56,284 nt of DNA from CAYUMU01 sp964445985 (GTDB taxonomy: Bacteria > Planctomycetota > Planctomycetia > Pirellulales > S012-138), in NCBI GenBank assembly GCA_964445985.1, contig CAYUMU010000038.1:1-56284 (forward strand), in the 5' to 3' direction. A program made the position numbers and the translations under genes. Under the pieces are notes generated by a model. That model was given only the letters and a program-made list of their open reading frames with translations, did no database searches and had not been told where the DNA came from. This document shows positions 1-8,624 of the stretch, in pieces (the stretch's first letter is position 1; each line of letters starts with the position of its first letter).

Positions 1-79
1 TGGGCGTAGGGCTCGTGGTGTGGAAAATGAGCCGGGCCGCTTGTTCGACCGTCAGTTTGCGATTTTCGGCTTCGGGCAT
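1..79 (-). CDS. possible partial CDS running off the left edge
   Basis: On minus, an ATG at 79 opens a frame that stays open to the window edge (26 codons seen). It begins MPEAENRKLTVEQAARL. The frame is also open for some codons upstream of this ATG, so the start is uncertain. It lies downstream of the DUF1559 gene on the same strand and could be co-transcribed with it. No family can be assigned from so short a piece, and it could be chance. Confidence 0.3.
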   Translation of the reverse strand, partial: MPEAENRKLTVEQAARLIFHTTSPTP

Positions 80-218
80 GGCCGCGACCGCAGGCAGGAC
101 AGGTAAGAAGTAGTACTCATGGCAAAACAGGGCCAGGGGCAGGTCGGAGAAGGCTGAATCCGACCTGCCCCGCCCTGCGTGCAAACAGCAGAGCGTGGGG
201 GGAGCGACCCGCAGGCTC

Positions 219-1244
219 TTAGTAACTTTCGGGCAAAATTTCTTTGCCGCGGCGACTGGCCAAGGCCTGCCACACGCCCAGGTTGATATCGTTCTCGATC
301 GGACGCACCGAGCCATCCATCATGGCCACGTTCACCATGCCTTCGTGGTAGCTGCGGGCGGTGATCACGGCCCAGGTCGAAACCGGACCCGAACTCGGCG
401 TTACGCCTTCCTGGTTGTTCGTCCAGTCAACGTCGTAGGTCACGCCGCCGGTGGTGTACGGCACAATGGTATTGGGCGGGAAGTTGGCCGTGAAGCCAAT
501 CTGGTGGGCACGACCATCGACCCACTCGGTATGCCCGCTGTTGGGCTTGAAATCACCCGCCAAGGGGGCCACGTCGCCGGGCACGCTGGGCATGGCGGGG
601 CTTGCCGCTTGCACATTGCGAAAGTAGGGAGTCCAGCCCTTCACTTCGGCCAGGGCCAAGGTGTAGCTTTGCCCATCGAGGAAGTCACCGGCGGTCAGGC
701 GGCTCATGGGGTGGAACGAGCCTTCGCCGCCTTGGCGGCTAGCCGGATTCCACACAAACCAAGTTCCCAAATTCACGGCGTAGTTCAAGGGATAGTGTTC
801 GGGAACGCCAGCGGCGGTCAGGCGGGCTTCGTCTTGGATTTCGGAAGGGCACAAGTAGGTAGGCACCCGCAACGCGCTCAGTCGCGTGGTCACGTTATCG
901 GCCGTGATCACGCTGATTGACCCATAGGCCGCGTTGTAATCAATCGCCGAGTGGGTGGCCTTTTGCTCCAGGTAGGGGAGCAGCACGGCCTGCGTGCTCC
1001 AGCCCGTCACACTGTTGCCCGACGGGTAGGGATTCGGCGGAATCCAACTGGAAGGAAAGCGGGTGAGCGAAGACTCGTAGTTCAAAATGGCTCGGGCAAT
1101 CTGGTACAGGTTGTTGCGACAAGTAGTTTTGCGGGCCGACTCACGCGCGGCCTGAATCGCGGGGAACAATAGCCCCATCAACAGGGCGATGATCACCATC
1201 ACCACCAACAACTCGACCAACGTAAATGCATTTCGGCGGGACAT
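219..1244 (-). CDS. DUF1559 domain-containing pilin-like protein
   Basis: A 341-residue protein of the DUF1559 family, which is greatly expanded in planctomycetes. Residues about 6-30 are a type IV pilin-type prepilin segment (FTLVELLVVMVIIALLMGLL), so membrane anchoring after prepilin peptidase processing is expected. The body is the usual DUF1559 sequence with CRNNLYQI after the helix, and the C-terminus has the family's MMDGSVRPI motif. The start is supported by AGGAGAGGA just upstream of ATG 1244. The function of the family is unknown; a surface or secretion role is inferred. A Fur-like palindrome lies about 90 bp upstream, so iron control is possible. Confidence 0.93.
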   Translation of the reverse strand: MSRRNAFTLVELLVVMVIIALLMGLLFPAIQAARESARKTTCRNNLYQIARAILNYESSLTRFPSSWIPPNPYPSGNSVTGWSTQAVLLPYLEQKATHSAIDYNAAYGSISVITADNVTTRLSALRVPTYLCPSEIQDEARLTAAGVPEHYPLNYAVNLGTWFVWNPASRQGGEGSFHPMSRLTAGDFLDGQSYTLALAEVKGWTPYFRNVQAASPAMPSVPGDVAPLAGDFKPNSGHTEWVDGRAHQIGFTANFPPNTIVPYTTGGVTYDVDWTNNQEGVTPSSGPVSTWAVITARSYHEGMVNVAMMDGSVRPIENDINLGVWQALASRRGKEILPESY

Positions 1245-1752
1245 AACTTTTCCTCTCCTGGGGAGAATCGGTAGGGATACCTGGGTGAGGGAACGAACCG
1301 GGCTCTGTCACCCCTGAAAGTTCGTCTAACGAAAATGAGACTCAGTCTCATTCAGGACGCGATTGTAGTCGAGGTAATTGGCCAGTCAACCGACTCTCGG
1401 CCAGAATTTGTTGAGCGATGAGCCTCGCCGCCGCGCGCCCGCGGGCAAAATTGCCACACAATCGCCCCTATTCACAGGCAGCAGGCTGCTCTTTGACCGA
1501 TCGCGGCAGCGGTTGCGCCAACACCCAAGAATGTGCTCGGCGACGGGGCGCGGTTCTTAGGTTGCCCGTCGATCACGTTCGGCGGAGGGCGTCTCAAAAG
1601 ATGTTCTTGCTGAGATTGAAACGCAATTTCAACCCCGCTGGCGCCTGGCCAGGAAAAAGCCGTGCCGCCGGCCGAGGTCTTCCGACGCAACGGGGGGGAC
1701 TGGCCCCGCGATGCGACATGCCAGCCCAGGTTCGCCGCCCCCCGGCGAATGC
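1245..1752. other. intergenic region with no gene seen
   Basis: About 500 bp between the DUF1559 start and the DUF1552 stop. It holds the palindrome at 1334-1352 and presumably the DUF1559 promoter. The short frames here lack a convincing start or recognisable product. Confidence 0.6.
1334..1352. promoter_or_regulatory. Fur-box-like palindrome upstream of the DUF1559 gene
   Basis: AATGAGACTCAGTCTCATT is a perfect 9-1-9 palindrome. Its core TGAGACTCAGTCTCA has the 7-1-7 arrangement of Fur-family operators (TGAnAATnATTnTCA). It sits 90 bp upstream of the DUF1559 start. Regulation by Fur or a related metal regulator is inferred from shape and position only. Confidence 0.5.
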
Positions 1753-3105
1753 TTACCCGCGGAACTCGGGCAGGGGGCCGCTGCTGTCGCCAAAGGCGCC
1801 CACCTTCACGCCCACATCTTGCAGCAGCGATATAAACAGGTTCGCCACCGGCGTTTCCCGCTTCATCCGCAGGTGCTGGCCGGTCTTGGTCGCCCCTGAG
1901 CCGCCCCCGGCCACCAGGATCGGCAGGTCGTCGTGGTTGTGGCGGTTGCCGTCGCTGATGGCGCTGCCATACATGATCAGGCTGTGATCCAGCAGCGTGC
2001 CGTCACCTTCCGGAATACCGTGCAGCTTCTCCAAAAAGTAGGCGAACTGCTCCATGTGGAAGCGATTGATCTTGCTGATTTTGGCCTGTTTTTCGGCATT
2101 GCGGCCGTGGTGCGACAGGCCGTGGTGCCCTTCCGCAACGCCCAAATCGGGGTAGCTGCGGTTGCTGCCGGCGTTGGCCATCATAAAGGTGGAAATCCGC
2201 GACACGTCGGCCTGGAACGCCAGGGCCATCAGGTCGTACATCAGCCGCGTGTGCTCCAAATAGCTCTTCGGCACCCCGTCGGGCTTTTGGAAGGCGGGGT
2301 CGGGCACGGGAATGTTCTCCCGCTCGGCCAGTTGAATCCGCCGCTCAACCTCCCGCACCGCCGACAGGTAATCGTCGAGCTTGCGGCGATCGTTCACGCC
2401 CACCCGGTTCTGCAAACCCTTGGCGTCTTCCAGCACAAAGTCGAGGATACTTTTGCGATAGGCCAGCCGCCGGGCTTGGGCCGGCGTCATTTCGCCAGCG
2501 TCTTCGCCAAACAGCCGCTCGAACATGGCGCGCGGGTTGATCTCTTTGCCCGTGGGCGTGGATTCGGTTCGCCACGAGATATTGGCCGAATAGGCGCAAC
2601 TATAGCCCGAATCGCAATTGCCGGCGTTCGCGCCGCGATCGATGCCGAGCTCCAGCGAAGGATACCGCGTGCGGTTGCCAATCTGCTGGGCCGCGACCTG
2701 ATCGACCGAAACGCCCACCTTGATGTCGGCTCCGTTGGTCTTACGAGCCTGGCTGGCTGTAAGGTACGTGGCCGCGCAGCGGGCATGATCGCCAGGGCCG
2801 TCGCCGTTGGCGCGGGCTTTATCGTGGGCCAGGCCGGTATACACGTTCACATGCTGCTTGACCGCATTCAGCGGCTGCAGAATGGAGGGCAAGTCTTTCA
2901 GCGCGCCTTCGGCCTTGGGGGTCCAGTCGGGCATGTGAATGCCGTTGGGCACAAACACAAACGCCAATCGGGCCGGTACGGGGGGCGGCGAGCCGGCGGC
3001 CGCCAACAGGGTGCGGGGCGCCATCGACTCCAACAGCGGCAACGCCACGCTCGCCCCTAAACCACGGAGCACGGTGCGGCGAGAAATCTTGTTGGGCTGC
3101 GTCAT
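1753..3105 (-). CDS. DUF1552 domain-containing protein, Tat-exported
   Basis: A protein of 450 residues. The N-terminus KISRRTVLRGLGASVALP is a twin-arginine signal followed by a hydrophobic stretch, so export in folded form is expected. The body fits DUF1552, a planctomycete family of unknown function: VFVPNGIHMPDW near the start and a late GDGTLLDHSLIMYGSAISDGN-type segment. I chose ATG 3105 rather than the in-frame ATG at 3120 because that upstream ATG lies inside the GGAGG that precedes 3105 by 8 nt. The gene follows a DUF1592-type cytochrome gene by about 60 bp. These two families are usually paired and probably form one secreted redox or degradative unit. Confidence 0.93.
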   Translation of the reverse strand: MTQPNKISRRTVLRGLGASVALPLLESMAPRTLLAAAGSPPPVPARLAFVFVPNGIHMPDWTPKAEGALKDLPSILQPLNAVKQHVNVYTGLAHDKARANGDGPGDHARCAATYLTASQARKTNGADIKVGVSVDQVAAQQIGNRTRYPSLELGIDRGANAGNCDSGYSCAYSANISWRTESTPTGKEINPRAMFERLFGEDAGEMTPAQARRLAYRKSILDFVLEDAKGLQNRVGVNDRRKLDDYLSAVREVERRIQLAERENIPVPDPAFQKPDGVPKSYLEHTRLMYDLMALAFQADVSRISTFMMANAGSNRSYPDLGVAEGHHGLSHHGRNAEKQAKISKINRFHMEQFAYFLEKLHGIPEGDGTLLDHSLIMYGSAISDGNRHNHDDLPILVAGGGSGATKTGQHLRMKRETPVANLFISLLQDVGVKVGAFGDSSGPLPEFRG

Positions 3106-3165
3106 GGCATTAACCTCCATTACTGGTTCGCGAACAGAGCCAATCGCGGTTGTTCCGCGGTTCGC

Positions 3166-5562
3166 TCACTTCTTACGAGCTTCGTCGGCGACCGTCCCCG
3201 CCGCCGCCGGAACGTGCCGTTTTTGAAAGGCGTCGCTGCGCACCAAGGCCAAGGTTAGCGCCGTAAACCGGTCGCCGCCGCTGGCCAGGGCCGCGCGCAG
3301 GTCTTCAATCGTGCAATAATCGTAGGGCTCTGGCCCTCGCCCCAAGGCGTACGTTAGCAGCTTTTCGGCAATGCTGCGACGGAAGGCGTCTTTGTTTCCG
3401 CTCAAAATGCGTTTCAGCGCCGCGGGTCCGTCAAACCGCTGGCCGCCCGGCAACTCGCCCGAGGCGTCGATCGCAAACTTGCCATCCTTCTCGCGCCAGG
3501 CGCCAATCGGGTCGAAGTTTTCAAACCCAAACCCCAGCGCATCCATCTGCACGTGGCACACCGCACAATTGGGGTTACGCCGGTGCTGCTCCATTTGTTC
3601 CCGCAACGTGCCGGTCAGAGGGCCGTCTTCTTTCAGCTCAGGCACATTGGGCGGAGGAGGAGGAGGTTCGGTGCCGAGAATTTGCTCCATGATCCACTTA
3701 CCCCGCTTCACCGGCGAAGTCCGCGTGGGGCTGGAAGTAATCGTGAGCACGCTGGCCTGCGTCAGCACGCCGCCTCGTCGCCCATCGGTCAATGCCACCC
3801 GGCGGAACTCATCCCCCTTCACGCCCCCCAGGCCGTAGTGCTTGGCCAGCCGCTCGTTGAGAAACGTGTAGTTGGAATCGAGCAGCTCGAACAGGCTCAC
3901 ATCGGCCCTCATAATGTGGGCCAGGAACTGCCGTGACTCTTGCCGCATGGCTTCTTTCAGCTCGGTATTCCACGTGGGAAATCGCTTTTTATCGACGCTG
4001 ACGGTGTCGAGGTTGCGAATCTGCAGCCATTGATCGCCAAAGTTGGCCACCAGGGCTTCGCTCTTGGGGTCGGCAATCATTCGCCGCACCTGGCTTTCCA
4101 GGTTGCTCCGCAGTTGGCCGGCCCTCGCCAGGCGAATCAGTTCGTCGTCGGGCATGCTGCTCCACAAAAAATAGCTCAGCCGCGTGGCCAACTCGAATTC
4201 GCTGATTAGCTTGGTTTGCCCAGGGGCCGGATCCTCTTCCACTCGAAACAAAAAGTGAGGCGAAACCAGCACTGCCTGCAAGCCCACCTTCAGGCTGGTC
4301 TGAAAGCCCTCGCCCGCCTCTTGCGCTTGTTGGAACAAGGCCATCAGCCGGAACATCTCTTCGCGAGCCACCGGGCGACGATAGGCCAGGCTGGCAAATC
4401 GCTGGTAGATTTCCCAGGCACAGTATTGGGCCGTGCGTTTGCCATCGGGCGTCACAAAAATCAGGCGTTTTTCCGCCTCCGAAGGCTGCGCCGGCGGCAA
4501 ACCATGCGGACCAATGATTTCCCAACTCCCCACATGCAAATTGCGATCGCGATTTTGCTTGTTGGGGTTCTTGGGGTCGTAAAAGTCGTTGGTAAACGCG
4601 GCCGCCAGCCGGTGTTTGCCGGCCGTGATCCGCAACCGGAACTCGTGCCACTGGGGCGAACGCCGCGGGGCCTTCACCTCCACCACCTTCACGGCTTTGC
4701 CGTCCAGCCGGAATTCCAGCTTGGCGTCTTCCTTGCCGGCCGCGTCTTGCCCCGCCTGCACGCGAAACACGTAATCGCCTGCCAAAGCAAACGTGTGATC
4801 GGTATAGACCTCCCCCGAACTGCTCAGGCTCCGCAAGCCGCCGCGGTCGTCGCCGCCCGACAGTTTCCCCACGTCTACCGCCACCACCCGAGGGCCGCGG
4901 TCCTGATCGCTCACAATCACCCGATCCACAATCTCCTCGGCCGCGTCGAGATACTTTTCAAACAGAATTGGCGGCAGGGTCAGCACGTCGCCAATGTTGT
5001 CGAAGCCGTAGCCCACGTCGTCGGCGGGAAAGTCCTCGGCCGGATGAAAATCGACCCCCAGCAGGTCGTGAATCGTGTTGTCGTACTCGGTGCGGTTGAG
5101 CCGGCGAAACGTCACCCGACCAGGATTTCGCGGCCCGCTGCAATCCACGTTGGTCAGCCGGTCCTCAATCCAATCGGCCACGCGATCCACCTCGGCCAGT
5201 TTGGGGCGGGCAGAATCTTGCGGAGGCATCAAACCGGTTCGCAGCATCCGCAAAATCTTTTCCCACTCCTTGCGATGCTCTTGCACCTGCACGGCCTTGG
5301 TGAAGTGGTCCACCTGCACGCCGGCCATGGCGTCTTCGCCCGTATGACAGTCGGCGCAGTACCGCGAAATAAACGGCGCCACATCCCGCTGGAAGAACAC
5401 CTCGGCCTGCTCGGCCGTTTGCACGGTTTTGCCTGTTAGTTTGCCCGCGGGCAAGTCCGCCGCCTCGCCCCTCTGAGCAAACCCGCCAAAACCCAACAGC
5501 GCGGCGGCAAACAACCGCCAAGCGGTCGTCAACAATCGAGCTTGGCGAGGCGGGTGCAGCAT
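3166..5562 (-). CDS. DUF1592/DUF1588/DUF1585 planctomycete cytochrome-type protein
   Basis: A protein of 798 residues from ATG 5562, chosen because GAGGA lies 9 nt upstream and a signal peptide follows directly (LLTTAWRLFAAALLGFGG). The order is typical of the family. A planctomycete cytochrome-like motif, CADCHTGEDAMAG, supplies CxxCH. A DUF1587 block has RRLNRTEYDNTIHDLLGVDF. A carbohydrate-binding-like segment and DUF1595/1592 follow, then DUF1588 (SVLTITSSPTRTSPVKRG) and DUF1585 with a second CxxCH (CAVCHVQMDALGFGFE). Haem binding at both CxxCH sites is inferred. The role is probably periplasmic electron transfer coupled to polymer or sugar breakdown. The DUF1552 gene follows. Confidence 0.94.
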   Translation of the reverse strand: MLHPPRQARLLTTAWRLFAAALLGFGGFAQRGEAADLPAGKLTGKTVQTAEQAEVFFQRDVAPFISRYCADCHTGEDAMAGVQVDHFTKAVQVQEHRKEWEKILRMLRTGLMPPQDSARPKLAEVDRVADWIEDRLTNVDCSGPRNPGRVTFRRLNRTEYDNTIHDLLGVDFHPAEDFPADDVGYGFDNIGDVLTLPPILFEKYLDAAEEIVDRVIVSDQDRGPRVVAVDVGKLSGGDDRGGLRSLSSSGEVYTDHTFALAGDYVFRVQAGQDAAGKEDAKLEFRLDGKAVKVVEVKAPRRSPQWHEFRLRITAGKHRLAAAFTNDFYDPKNPNKQNRDRNLHVGSWEIIGPHGLPPAQPSEAEKRLIFVTPDGKRTAQYCAWEIYQRFASLAYRRPVAREEMFRLMALFQQAQEAGEGFQTSLKVGLQAVLVSPHFLFRVEEDPAPGQTKLISEFELATRLSYFLWSSMPDDELIRLARAGQLRSNLESQVRRMIADPKSEALVANFGDQWLQIRNLDTVSVDKKRFPTWNTELKEAMRQESRQFLAHIMRADVSLFELLDSNYTFLNERLAKHYGLGGVKGDEFRRVALTDGRRGGVLTQASVLTITSSPTRTSPVKRGKWIMEQILGTEPPPPPPNVPELKEDGPLTGTLREQMEQHRRNPNCAVCHVQMDALGFGFENFDPIGAWREKDGKFAIDASGELPGGQRFDGPAALKRILSGNKDAFRRSIAEKLLTYALGRGPEPYDYCTIEDLRAALASGGDRFTALTLALVRSDAFQKRHVPAAAGTVADEARKK

Positions 5563-5767
5563 GAAGCCAATTCCTCGAACATTCTGCCCAAACAGGCGGG
5601 GTGGCAGCAGGGCATGGTTGAGCGGGTAATGTTGAGCGGGCAACGTCTCGCGCCGAACAGGCGCAATTGCGGACAGGCGTGATGGCTTTTTATGATAGCC
5701 AAATCAGCGGGAAAGTCAAGCTCTGCAAGCGGTTAAGATTCCTCGCCCCAGCCCGCCGGGGGGCTCG

Positions 5768-6187
5768 CTACTGCGGCTTCCACATTCGCTGCATTTCCAT
5801 CAACAAGAACGACGCCGTCCAGGCGATCAACACCAGCCCGGTCAAGGCTTCCACGGCCGTGAGAATCCGCACCGGCCCCACCGGCACAATGTCGCCAAAG
5901 CCCACCGTGGTGTACACCGTGGCCGAAAAATAGAAGTAGTCGTGGCTCGGTTGCCCCAGCGAGTTGTACAGCATGCCCGACTCTTCCGACACAATCAGAT
6001 AGTAGCCCAGCGCGAACAGCCCGATCTCCAGCGCATGCGCGGCAATGCTGAAGATCACCGCCACGCCCACCCAAACCCGCGCCCGCCGCACCCACCGCAG
6101 CCAGGCCGTGAGCAGAATCAAAGCCTGCAGGTGAATGCCCACCGCCCCCAGCACAAGAATCACGGTGGTAAACAGCAACAACAGCAT
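5768..6187 (-). CDS. two-helix potassium-channel family protein (Ion_trans_2)
   Basis: A protein of 139 residues with hydrophobic helices at both ends and, between them, TTVYTTVGFGDIVPVGP. TVGFGD is a potassium-channel selectivity filter preceded by a pore helix. There is no RCK or cyclic-nucleotide domain, so this is a bare pore module. ATG 6187 is preferred to an in-frame TTG three codons upstream; neither has a clear ribosome site. Inner-membrane potassium conductance is inferred from the filter. Confidence 0.85.
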   Translation of the reverse strand: MLLLLFTTVILVLGAVGIHLQALILLTAWLRWVRRARVWVGVAVIFSIAAHALEIGLFALGYYLIVSEESGMLYNSLGQPSHDYFYFSATVYTTVGFGDIVPVGPVRILTAVEALTGLVLIAWTASFLLMEMQRMWKPQ

Positions 6188-6246
6188 GGGGGGCAAACCG
6201 CGGCCTTCTGGCCGGTCAATGGAAGGACGCAGTCATCCCCGCAAGG

Positions 6247-6286
6247 GCACTGGCTCGTCATCCCCGCGCAGGCGGGGATCCAGTGC
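6247..6286. repeat. palindromic REP-like element
   Basis: A nested inverted repeat. The outer arms are GCACTGG/CCAGTGC and the inner arms ATCCCCGC/GCGGGGAT with a 4-nt loop. The GTCATCCCCGCGCAGGCGGG type of core is widespread as an intergenic palindromic repeat in bacteria. Here it lies between the channel gene and ridA. Confidence 0.7.
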
Positions 6287-6350
6287 ACGAGAACAGACGC
6301 TGAATTAACGAGCAGTCAAAACGACAAAAGCCACATGGTCAACCCGGCCC

Positions 6351-6812
6351 CTACACCTCAATCTCAAAAATCGCCTCAACCTCCACCGAAATATCGCCCG
6401 GCAGCGAACCCATGCCCACCGCGCTGCGGGCACCCACGCCGACGTCGCCAAACACCTCTTTCATCAAGTCGCTGTAACCATTGATCACGGCCGGGTGCTC
6501 TTTGAAGTCGGCGGTGGCGTTGACCATGCCCAGCGACTTGATCAGCCGCTTTACCTTGTCGAGCGTGCCGAAGTGCGCCTTGAGCGTGGCCAGAATCGCC
6601 AACCCCACCTGCCGCGCGGCGTCGTACCCGCCCTGCTTGTCGATATCCTGGCCCACCCGCCCGGTGAGCATCAGGCCGTCGGGCTTCAGCGGACCATGCC
6701 CCGAAACATAGGCCATGTTGCCAGCCACCACCACCGGCTTGTAAACCCCGCCCGGCTTGGGAGCAGGGGGCAATTCCAAACCAAGTTCCTTAACGCGGGC
6801 ATCGGCACTCAT
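6351..6812 (-). CDS. RidA/YjgF-family protein
   Basis: A protein of 153 residues of the RidA/YER057c/UK114 family. Members hydrolyse reactive enamine/imine intermediates from PLP enzymes, although several subfamilies have other or unknown activities. Family signs are the MAYVSGHGP strand, the LAILATLKAHFGTLDKVKR helix and the terminal VGARSAVGMGSLPGDISVEVEAIFE block, whose Arg is the usual substrate-carboxylate ligand. ATG 6812 is chosen; an in-frame GTG four codons upstream overlaps the ribosome site. The gene appears to be transcribed alone. Confidence 0.88.
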   Translation of the reverse strand: MSADARVKELGLELPPAPKPGGVYKPVVVAGNMAYVSGHGPLKPDGLMLTGRVGQDIDKQGGYDAARQVGLAILATLKAHFGTLDKVKRLIKSLGMVNATADFKEHPAVINGYSDLMKEVFGDVGVGARSAVGMGSLPGDISVEVEAIFEIEV

Positions 6813-7001
6813 CGGCGTGGTCACTCCCTAAACGGCTACTTTGGCGGCTCAATAAGAATCAGCAAAGCTTCGCGCCTGCCGCGGCCGTTGTCAAGCAAAC
6901 AACGGGCTCGAATGGTTTACCCCTCCCCCGTTGCGTTAAAATTCAGCGATCGAAGGTTCTGTTCCACCGTTGGTCCCCAAGCACCGCCATGGAGAGAGAA
7001 C

Positions 7002-8060
7002 ATGAATGCCCTCAGGTCGAAGCTCCGCGGTTTGCTGGGCCTGGTGATGGTTTTCCTAACGGCTCAGTCCCTGTCGACGACCCCCGCGCTCGCGGTTGAG
7101 CCGCAACTGGCATTCGGGCGCAGTCGCCGCTTCGATGCCATCGAACGAGCATGCCGGCTCATTCTCGCGCAACAAGCCCCCGACGGTAGCTGGCGGGCGC
7201 ACGCCGACGAAGCCGAGGACAGCGTGATGGAGCGAACGGCCTTATGCACGTGGGCGCTCATCGGATATGACGGTGGAATCAACCCGTCTGTCGAGGCAGC
7301 CACAAAGTGGCTCGATACTGCTCGCCGCTCAGACAAGGACCATTCGCCTCGGTCGCTGGCCTTAACCTCGCTGGCTCTGGCGGAATGGTACGGCACCACG
7401 AAAATTGCGGAAGCCAGGCAGCAAGCGATGGACGCCTTGAAAGCCATCCTCGATGGTCCCGGCCAGCCGCGCAGCGTTCGCGATCGCATCTGGCGAGCCA
7501 CGGCGCTGGTGGAAGCACACTCTCTCGAGGTATTGGCGGCCGACTCCCAATCCAACCGCGACCCGGCACACGAACGAGCCGAATTTCTCACCGACGCGTT
7601 CCAACAACTGTGCCGCGACGTGATCGCCATCAGCAGCCAATCCGCGTTTGATCGCGTGATTTCGAGCAATCAGGCTGGGCGGAGCTTGGTCCCAGACGAT
7701 CTTCTGTTCGCAACTCGGCTCCCGCTGGAATCGGATTACGACCGTCGTGGCATGCGCGAGATCGACGACATCTTGCTCAAGGAGGTGCGCCAAGCGGTTC
7801 AAAAGCCGATGATCGAGCCCTCATTTTTGAACGCCCTGGCACTGAAGACCATCGCCCTTCAGGTACGGGAACGGCTGCAATTGGTCTTCCCCCGACTATC
7901 AACGGCCAAACCACGGCAAGCCGTCGCCATAAGCAGGCGTAGCGCCCGCAGGGTACGCAGCCCCCTGCATACCACCCACGCCGCCCATCGCTTCGGTGCA
8001 ACAGCAAACCCGAACGGGTATCAGCCCAGGTACGGAAGTCTCATCGATGCTGCGAGATAA
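7002..8060 (+). CDS. secreted prenyltransferase/squalene-oxidase-repeat-like protein
   Basis: A protein of 352 residues starting at ATG 7002 behind GGAGAGAGAA. A signal peptide spans about residues 1-30 (GLLGLVMVFLTAQSL, cleavage after ALA). The mature part starts with RACRLILAQQAPDGSW, the QxxxGSW-type repeat of alpha-alpha toroid proteins (squalene cyclases, prenyltransferases). A second helix pair follows (TALCTWALIGYDGG). Planctomycetes have many secreted proteins with these repeats that lack cyclase catalytic motifs, and none is visible here. The C-terminal 50 residues are Arg/Ser-rich. The function is not assigned; a structural or binding role is a guess. Confidence 0.75.
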   Translation: MNALRSKLRGLLGLVMVFLTAQSLSTTPALAVEPQLAFGRSRRFDAIERACRLILAQQAPDGSWRAHADEAEDSVMERTALCTWALIGYDGGINPSVEAATKWLDTARRSDKDHSPRSLALTSLALAEWYGTTKIAEARQQAMDALKAILDGPGQPRSVRDRIWRATALVEAHSLEVLAADSQSNRDPAHERAEFLTDAFQQLCRDVIAISSQSAFDRVISSNQAGRSLVPDDLLFATRLPLESDYDRRGMREIDDILLKEVRQAVQKPMIEPSFLNALALKTIALQVRERLQLVFPRLSTAKPRQAVAISRRSARRVRSPLHTTHAAHRFGATANPNGYQPRYGSLIDAAR

Positions 8061-8426
8061 AGCACATCAACGCTCGATCGGCGTGAACGTTGATCCTGCG
8101 CCGACACGACATTTTCATACGGGAAATGCCAGTCCTCGCGCACCAGTCCTTCCCACTTCCAACGCCACGCGTGAGCGAGGCAATCCCCAAACCGCCGCAG
8201 CTCGATGAAACCAGGGGACCCGCAGCCAGGCCCCTCCGACACCACCCCCCTGTCATTCGCCCCAGAAAAAAATCCCCCACCTCAGAAAAATACGTATAGG
8301 TTCTGCAGCACATTTTTGGCAAATTGTCTTCTGATAGATACCTCAATTCCAATATCACCTCTCCCCACAATTCTCAATTTGCAATCGTGGCATGAGCGTC
8401 CCCGCCCATGAATCCACGCTGTGTGC

Positions 8427-8453
8427 CATGCTTACGCCCGTGGCGTAAGCATG
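8427..8453. repeat. palindromic repeat family A, copy 1
   Basis: CATGCTTACGCC, a 3-nt spacer, then GGCGTAAGCATG: perfect 12-bp arms. Near-identical copies lie at 43140, 46629, 48563 and 50818. Confidence 0.85.
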
Positions 8454-8543
8454 CCGCGCACTCGCCCGCTTAATATCGCATTCAACAATTGTCAATTTGC
8501 AATCCAATCCGCGCCAACCCAAGCAAACAGCAACCATCACTCT

Positions 8544-8611
8544 CCAACTCCGCACTCCGAATTCCGAACTCCCTGCTTCTTCACCAACTCCCCACTCCGA
8601 ATTCCGAACTC
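8544..8611. repeat. 28-bp direct repeat, two copies
   Basis: Copies at 8544-8571 and 8584-8611 differ at one base. The unit begins CCAACTCC and ends TTCCGAACTC. An exact third copy of the first lies inside the ATPase gene at 9482-9509, where it is translated as part of a Pro/Ser-rich stretch. Confidence 0.8.
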
Positions 8612-8624
8612 GAAAGGCCTTCCC

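Larger units (their letters stand above)
8061..8624. other. intergenic region rich in short repeats
   Basis: No gene with a credible start was found in these 560 bases. The region holds a CATGAGCG-type hairpin (8391-8410), a CATGCTTACGCC palindrome (8427-8453) and two copies of a 28-bp direct repeat (8544-8571, 8584-8611). Apparent upstream extension of the ATPase frame into this region would translate repeat DNA. Confidence 0.6.

Noticed and set aside
1933..3060. 375-codon open frame antisense to the DUF1552 gene
   Set aside because: Low-complexity shadow of a real minus-strand gene.
4216..5439. 407-codon open frame antisense to the DUF1592 gene
   Set aside because: Antisense shadow; no family signs, and the minus-strand protein has CxxCH and DUF motifs.
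8421..8624. N-terminal extension of the RecA-like ATPase
   Set aside because: The extension translates a family A palindrome and direct repeats; ATG 8625 starts real homology.
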